From assembly GCA_945877045.1 (NCBI GenBank), contig CAMCQW010000043.1, positions 1 through 11,633 of the forward strand: DNA of 11,633 bases. Reading direction: 5' to 3'. The translations under genes were made by a program, and so were the position numbers. The notes under the pieces were generated by a model, which was given only the letters and a program-made list of their open reading frames with translations, was not told the DNA's origin and did not search any database. Position 1 is the first letter of the stretch; every line of letters starts with the position of its first letter. Below, piece after piece: positions 7,265 through 11,633 of the stretch. The DNA comes from Chryseobacterium gleum. Lineage in GTDB: Bacteria; Bacteroidota; Bacteroidia; Flavobacteriales_D; Crocinitomicaceae.

Positions 7265-7294
7265 CAAAGTTTATTTTTTTTTTTAGTTAATCAA
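7265..7294 (-). promoter_or_regulatory. Candidate truA promoter with A11 tract in spacer
   Basis: On the - strand, TTG (7294-7292) is followed 19 bases later by AAACTTTG (7272-7265), one base off the TAnnTTTG consensus. The spacer contains a run of eleven A (T11 at 7274-7284 on the + strand). Transcription would begin close to the truA ATG at 7251. Confidence 0.45.
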
Positions 7295-7381
7295 TTTGTT
7301 ATGTAATTCTTTTACTAGCAACCAAAAGAAATTAGTTTCGTAAGTTGATTTGTGGTACTTTTTTTTATTTAATAAAAAATG

Positions 7382-7389
7382 TAACTTTA
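7382..7389 (+). promoter_or_regulatory. Weak -7-like element upstream of adhesin gene
   Basis: TAACTTTA matches TAnnTTTG at all but the last position and lies 39 bases before the ATG at 7429. The nearest upstream TTG (7350-7352) is too far away for a normal -33 element, so the call is tentative. The rest of the 177-base divergent gap is AT-rich, with a T8 tract at 7359-7366; I see no other clear site in it. Confidence 0.28.
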
Positions 7390-7428
7390 CCGATGAATGA
7401 TCAGTTAAATTAGTCGTTAAAAAATAAT

Positions 7429-9810
7429 ATGCAAGACATTTTACGAAGCAAATTTGTTTTCCTCTCCAGAAACATTTTGATTTTCTTTATTGCTTTTTCA
7501 TTTCAGTTTTGCTTTTCACAATGCATCATTCCCGTTGTACCTTCTGCAACGGTCACTTCTCAACCAAGTTGTATTATCGGAACTGGAACAGTCAATATTA
7601 CTGGCCTAACTATTAATGATTGGACTATTACTGTGACGCCCGGCGGAACAACACTTAACGGAAACACAAATTCAGTTTCTGTGCCGAATCTTTTGCCAGG
7701 CACATATACGTTCACATACAGTGATACGAACACATGCATTAGTAGTTGTACAGCGACAATTAGCCCTGTACCAGCAAATCCATCGATACCAATTATAGAC
7801 TCTATTCATCAACCAACTTGCGTCAATCAAACGGGCACCATTTTCTTTTCAGGCTTACCTTCTAGTGGGGCATGGGCTATCGCAGCTTCTCCGGGATCGT
7901 TAATTTTGAATGGAACAGGAACCATTGGTGTTTTTACGGGTCTTTTACCCGCAAATAGCTACAGTTTTTCTGTAATAAGTTTGCTAACTGGTTGCCAATC
8001 TGCGTCTACTGCAGTTACTTCTATGAATGCTTTACCGCCAGGTCCTAGTACGCCATTCCTTGGTTTAACAACGCAACCGACCTGTCTTGTTAACACAGGA
8101 AGTGTTCCCTTGTCAGGATTGCCTGCAGCTGGCTCTTGGGCAATTACAGCAACACCTGCTAGTGGTGCCCCAATTGTTTTAAATGGATCTGGCACAAACG
8201 TGATTTTTACAGGTCTTCCTTTAGGAAGTTTTACATTTACAGTTGCCTTAACACCAGGCGGATGTTCTTCTACTCCGACTAATCAAGCGTTTATAAATCC
8301 AGTTACCACGCCAGCAGCTCCTATTATTGGGCTGGTAGTGCAACCAACTTGTGCCTTATCGACAGGGTCGGTTTCCCTTTCTGGTTTGCCAGCTGGCAAT
8401 TGGACAATTAATGGTTCGCCAGGTTCAATGACACTTTCTAGTACTGGAAGTACCGCACTTATCAATGGCTTAACGGCCGGAATAACCTACACTTTCACGG
8501 TGACAAATTACCAAATTTGCACCTCTTTACCTTCTGCGAATGTGGTACTTGTGACGGTTCCTAATGCGCCTCCAGCGCCTGTAGCCAACGTTATTCAGCC
8601 TACATGTGCTGTTAATAGTAATTCGTTAACAGTACTTTTTCCTACGGGAATAAATTATTCGTATAGCATTAACGGGATCGTTTATCAAGACCCAGCAGTT
8701 TTCTCCAATCTTCCAAGTGGTAATTATACAATAACGGTAATTGATTCAAGTAATCTATGTACTTCGATAAGTTCAACTTCTTACACGATTAATCCTATAC
8801 CCGTTACACCAGTCATTAGCTTTAATTTTGTAGATAATATTTCTTGTAATGGCTCCAACGATGGTTCGGCCTCTGTTACTGTTGTAAGTGGGGGCACGGC
8901 TCCTATTTCTTATGCATGGTATACCACAGGAGTACCACCAGTAAATTTAGGGTCAAACGATACCATTACGGGGCTCCCAGTGGGATCTTTTAATGTGATT
9001 GTTTCGGATGCTGCCAATTGTTTGGTTGTGCAAAGTTTTAGCATAACGGAACCTACACCATTAATTTTCAATGGTACGTCTACTCCGATTGATTGTTTTG
9101 CCGGTGTTTTAGGTACTATTTCTACGCAGGCAAGTGGCGGAACAGTTCCATATTCATACAATTGGTCTTCAAGTGCTCAAAATACGGATAGCATCGGTAA
9201 TTTGACAATTGGAAATTATTCTGTTATCATTTCCGATTCTAATAATTGTTCTGATACATTGAACTTTACGATTGGAATTATCGATTCCCTAAATATTATT
9301 GCGCTTCCTATTGATACGATTATTAATCCTGGTTTTAATGTGGATATAACGGTTACCGGTGGTGTAGATTATACTTGGACATCAAACACCTTAGGTTTAT
9401 CTTGTGACGATTGTCCAAATCCAACAGCGATGCCAGATTCAAGTATAATGTACTACGTTACTGCTACTGATTCAAATGGTTGCGTGGGCTATGATTCTGT
9501 TTTCGTGGAAATAAAATTAATATGCGGTGATATTTTTGTCCCAACAATATTTTCTCCAAATGGCACTGGTCCGGAAGCAAATAATAAATTATGGGTTTTC
9601 GGAAAAGCTTCTTGTATTCAACGATTTAGTTTTCAAATATTTGATCGTTGGGGTGAAATGGTTTTTGAATCTGCTGATATTTCAATAGGGTGGGACGGGA
9701 ATTTTAAAGAAAGACCTTTGCCTAATGGAAATTTTGTATATAAATTAAGCATTCTATTGTACGACAATACCATCTATAATTCATCCGGCAGCCTTACTTT
9801 AGTTAGATAG
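7429..9810 (+). CDS. T9SS type B sorting-domain surface protein, SprB-like adhesin
   Basis: A secreted, cell-surface repeat protein of 793 residues. A signal peptide occupies about residues 1-30 (basic start with R6, K8 and R14, hydrophobic ILIFFIAFSF, end near FSQ). Five tandem Ig-like repeats each open with QP(S/T)C, at residues 45, 128, 216, 305 and 390. Two SprB-type repeats follow, beginning near C473 (SCNGSNDGSASV) and C556 (DCFAGVLGTIST), then a PKD-like unit with SCDDCPNPTA. Residues 699-793 are the gliding-motility-associated C-terminal domain (FVPTIFSPNG, FQIFDRWGEMVFES, GWDGNF, LPNGNFVYKL), the type B signal for export by the type IX secretion system. The PorP/SprF-family gene begins 2 bases downstream, as in the sprB-sprF arrangement. 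It is far shorter than Flavobacterium SprB (about 6,500 residues). Role in adhesion or motility is inferred. Confidence 0.9.
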   Translation: MQDILRSKFVFLSRNILIFFIAFSFQFCFSQCIIPVVPSATVTSQPSCIIGTGTVNITGLTINDWTITVTPGGTTLNGNTNSVSVPNLLPGTYTFTYSDTNTCISSCTATISPVPANPSIPIIDSIHQPTCVNQTGTIFFSGLPSSGAWAIAASPGSLILNGTGTIGVFTGLLPANSYSFSVISLLTGCQSASTAVTSMNALPPGPSTPFLGLTTQPTCLVNTGSVPLSGLPAAGSWAITATPASGAPIVLNGSGTNVIFTGLPLGSFTFTVALTPGGCSSTPTNQAFINPVTTPAAPIIGLVVQPTCALSTGSVSLSGLPAGNWTINGSPGSMTLSSTGSTALINGLTAGITYTFTVTNYQICTSLPSANVVLVTVPNAPPAPVANVIQPTCAVNSNSLTVLFPTGINYSYSINGIVYQDPAVFSNLPSGNYTITVIDSSNLCTSISSTSYTINPIPVTPVISFNFVDNISCNGSNDGSASVTVVSGGTAPISYAWYTTGVPPVNLGSNDTITGLPVGSFNVIVSDAANCLVVQSFSITEPTPLIFNGTSTPIDCFAGVLGTISTQASGGTVPYSYNWSSSAQNTDSIGNLTIGNYSVIISDSNNCSDTLNFTIGIIDSLNIIALPIDTIINPGFNVDITVTGGVDYTWTSNTLGLSCDDCPNPTAMPDSSIMYYVTATDSNGCVGYDSVFVEIKLICGDIFVPTIFSPNGTGPEANNKLWVFGKASCIQRFSFQIFDRWGEMVFESADISIGWDGNFKERPLPNGNFVYKLSILLYDNTIYNSSGSLTLVR
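7561..8811 (+). repeat. Five tandem protein repeats (83-89 residues) inside adhesin
   Basis: Each unit starts QPSC or QPTC at bases 7561, 7810, 8074, 8341 and 8596, giving periods of 83, 88, 89 and 85 residues. Units 1-4 share G(T/S)V-x-x-(T/S)GL, then W-x-I, then LNG or similar, then GL-P/L-x-x-x-(Y/F)-x-F-(T/S)-(Y/V), and a second cysteine near the end. Unit 5 is the most diverged. The DNA copies are clearly different in sequence, so these are old duplications kept at the protein level, not recent expansion. Confidence 0.8.
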
Positions 9811-9812
9811 TT

Positions 9813-10859
9813 ATGAGCATAAAAAGATATAATTTATTGTTGCTTATTTTTTTGGCGTTTATATCGTCACCAAAAATGTATGCGCAAGACGTTCATTTTT
9901 CTCAATCTGAATATTCGCCAATGACTTTAAATCCAGCATTAGCTGGTGCATTTTCCACTTTTCAAGGCGTTGCTATGTTCCGTTCACAATACGGTAGCTT
10001 CGCAACACCTTACACCACGATGGCGGCTTCTATGGATGGAAAATTAAGCCCCGCTTCTAGTTTGCAAAAAGGAATCGTTGGTGGTGGAATAAACTTCTTC
10101 AATGATCGAATGGGAGAGAATAACTATAACCAAAGTCTTGTAAATATTAGCTTGTCATACCATTTGATGATCAATAAGTTGAGTAAATTGGGCCTTGGCT
10201 TATCTTCTGGATTTGGACAGGCGTCTGCAAATCCTGGCGCTGGTCAATGGGGCGTTCAATACGATGGGATGAACTATAATCCTGCCATTGCTAATGGCGA
10301 ATCATTCTACAAACAAAATTATTCTTATTTTGACATGGGAGCAGGAATGCTTTATTCATTCAAGACCAATAATAAATCGTTTAATGATAAAGCTGATAAG
10401 TCCATAAATGTTGGCATTGCTGCTTTTCATATTAATCGCCCGGTATCGTCTTTTTATAATTCCAGTATTCAAAGAATGCCTATTAGATATTCTGTATTTG
10501 TGAACGGTAGCATTGCCTTGCCTCAAGCAAATGGAGCAATTTTACCAGGCATTTATTATAATCGCCAAAAAACATACAATGAAATATTGGCCGGATTTTA
10601 TTATAAGCAATTTCTAAAAGAAGCGTCACGATCAACTTCAATAGAAAAAGATGCGTCCTTTTCCATTGGCTTGTTTGCTCGATATAAAGATGCAATGATT
10701 CTAAAAGTTATGGCACAATGGGGAGCAGTTTCCACTGGTTTTTCTTATGACATTAACCTTTCTAGGTTATCAATTGTTTCGAATTTTAAAGGGGGAATGG
10801 AAGTGTTCGTTCGTTATGATTTAGATAAATTCGCCCGTAAAAAAATAAGAATTAAATAA
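9813..10859 (+). CDS. Type IX secretion membrane protein, PorP/SprF family
   Basis: A 348-residue outer-membrane beta-barrel protein of the PorP/SprF family. The signal peptide ends at about residue 25 (MYAQ), followed by the family hallmark DVHFSQSEYSPMTLNPALAG and MFRSQYGSF. Later segments alternate as beta strands (GVQYDGMNYNPAIANGE, YFDMGAGMLYSF, GIAAFHINRP, LPGIYYNRQKTYNEILAGFYY, TGFSYDINLSRL), and the end FEVFVRYD-like block (MEVFVRYDLDKF) is typical. In Flavobacterium johnsoniae, SprF is needed for surface delivery of SprB, and proteins with type B sorting domains commonly depend on a linked SprF-like protein. The gene starts 2 bases after the stop of such a cargo gene, so I infer it serves that cargo. 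It is an accessory paralogue, not necessarily the core T9SS PorP. Confidence 0.93.
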   Translation: MSIKRYNLLLLIFLAFISSPKMYAQDVHFSQSEYSPMTLNPALAGAFSTFQGVAMFRSQYGSFATPYTTMAASMDGKLSPASSLQKGIVGGGINFFNDRMGENNYNQSLVNISLSYHLMINKLSKLGLGLSSGFGQASANPGAGQWGVQYDGMNYNPAIANGESFYKQNYSYFDMGAGMLYSFKTNNKSFNDKADKSINVGIAAFHINRPVSSFYNSSIQRMPIRYSVFVNGSIALPQANGAILPGIYYNRQKTYNEILAGFYYKQFLKEASRSTSIEKDASFSIGLFARYKDAMILKVMAQWGAVSTGFSYDINLSRLSIVSNFKGGMEVFVRYDLDKFARKKIRIK

Positions 10860-10868
10860 TGTCCTTTA

Positions 10869-11633
10869 TTATTCTTTTGTAACAAAAGGATATGACATTT
10901 TGCTTAAGTCAGCTTGAAAAATATCATAGCTAAAGTAATCACCATTTTGACAGATACTTGCAAAGACACCTTGATTTGTTTTTGTGTTAAATTGAAAATG
11001 CGTGTCGTTATTTACACTGTTGACAGCCATTCCTAAATTAACAGGGGCACTCCAATTACCATCAATGTTTTGACAATAATAGATGTCGTAACCACCATAA
11101 CCAGGGAGCCCATTGCTACTGAAAAATAAAAATTTCCCATCGTTGGTAAGGTAAGGAGTCGTTTCATCTCCCAATGAATTAATGTTTTTTGGTAATGCCT
11201 TGGCTGAGCCCCAAGTACCATCTGTTTTTGGTGCAAGAAACATATCCATTCCTGAATCTTCGGCTTTACGATCGCTAATAAAAACCATTATTTCTCCCTC
11301 ACCTCCATTTGGATCCAATGATTGGGTGGCTGAACCTTCAAAATAATCTGTGTTTATAGATTTATTTTTTATGACATCCATTGATGACCATCTGAATGGC
11401 GTTTCACTAGTAATTTCAAAGAGATCTGAGCTTTTAGTAGTTTTCTCTGCAGCAGAGGTGTTAATGGTGCATAGACCATATAATCCATCTTCGGAAATGT
11501 AACTTAAGGCATCAAATCCATTCGTGTTCAAATCAACAAATGTACTTGATTGTAAGACCCAATCTTTTAGGGACTCATCCCAAATTGCATGATACATATC
11601 TTCGTAATGCTTTTGATCATCTGGATTTATGTT
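10869..11633 (-). CDS. PD40 beta-propeller repeat protein, 5' end outside window
   Basis: The C-terminal 254 codons of a WD40-like (PD40/TolB-type) beta-propeller protein. The frame is open to the right edge, so the gene starts outside; the ATG at 11597 is internal, with YED and further codons before it. PD40 units are visible as GEIMVFISDR / MDMFLAPK, TPYLTNDGKFLFFSSNG / GYDIYYCQ and the weaker FQFNTKTNQGVFAS / SYDIFQADL, with earlier ones at SYISEDGLYGLCTI and GSATQSL. In Bacteroidota such propellers often precede an OmpA peptidoglycan-binding domain, frequently beside adhesin/PorP pairs. Here the protein ends soon after the propeller (PFVTKE) with no OmpA domain at its C-terminus. It converges with the PorP/SprF gene, with 9 bases between stops, so it is not in that operon. 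Envelope location is inferred. Confidence 0.82.
   Translation of the reverse strand, partial: NINPDDQKHYEDMYHAIWDESLKDWVLQSSTFVDLNTNGFDALSYISEDGLYGLCTINTSAAEKTTKSSDLFEITSETPFRWSSMDVIKNKSINTDYFEGSATQSLDPNGGEGEIMVFISDRKAEDSGMDMFLAPKTDGTWGSAKALPKNINSLGDETTPYLTNDGKFLFFSSNGLPGYGGYDIYYCQNIDGNWSAPVNLGMAVNSVNNDTHFQFNTKTNQGVFASICQNGDYFSYDIFQADLSKMSYPFVTKE

Noticed and set aside
7959..9161. Open frames on the - strand inside the adhesin gene (7959-8195, 8283-8465, 8910-9161).
   Set aside because: They mirror the Pro/Gly/Thr-rich repeats on the coding strand, resemble no known family and have no leader; they are antisense shadows.

Overview
The window looks like a Bacteroidota chromosome, most likely a member of Flavobacteriales. 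The evidence is an AT-rich, tightly packed genome, a type IX secretion (T9SS) cargo with a gliding-motility C-terminal domain next to a PorP/SprF partner, a DUF3127 protein, a PD40 propeller protein, A-rich rather than Shine-Dalgarno-type leaders, and promoter-like TTG / TAnnTTTG elements. I see no rRNA, tRNA, CRISPR array, insertion sequence or prophage gene. No stretch of 300 bases lacks a gene; the longest gap is 177 bases (7252-7428).

Left part (1-2771, + strand): two consecutive amidohydrolase-superfamily genes, 2 bases apart. The first enters from the left edge and keeps the metal-binding residues. The second has a signal peptide and has lost the HxH metal motif, so it is probably a non-catalytic paralogue. 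Middle left (2776-4081, - strand): a flavin reductase-like FMN protein followed by a small DUF3127 OB-fold protein with an SSB-like acidic tail, probably one transcript. Middle (4211-5951, + strand): an exported MORN-type repeat protein followed by fabD (malonyl-CoA:ACP transacylase). Then, on the - strand (5948-7251), truA (tRNA pseudouridine synthase) is coupled by a TAATG stop/start overlap to a six-helix membrane protein that resembles the ferric reductase/MsrQ haem-binding fold.

Right part (7429-10859, + strand): a 793-residue secreted surface protein is followed 2 bases later by a PorP/SprF-family outer-membrane protein. The secreted protein has a signal peptide, five Cys-containing tandem repeats of 83-89 residues, two SprB-type repeats and a T9SS type B sorting domain. 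This reads as an adhesin and its dedicated secretion/anchoring partner. A PD40 beta-propeller protein converges on it from the right edge and is cut by the window.

Most of the window is housekeeping or lineage-typical. The parts most worth attention are the compact adhesin/PorP module, the active/degenerate amidohydrolase pair and the SSB-like tail on the DUF3127 protein. I found no convincing sign of a defence system or of a wholly new machinery. All family calls are from reading the sequence, without database searches.
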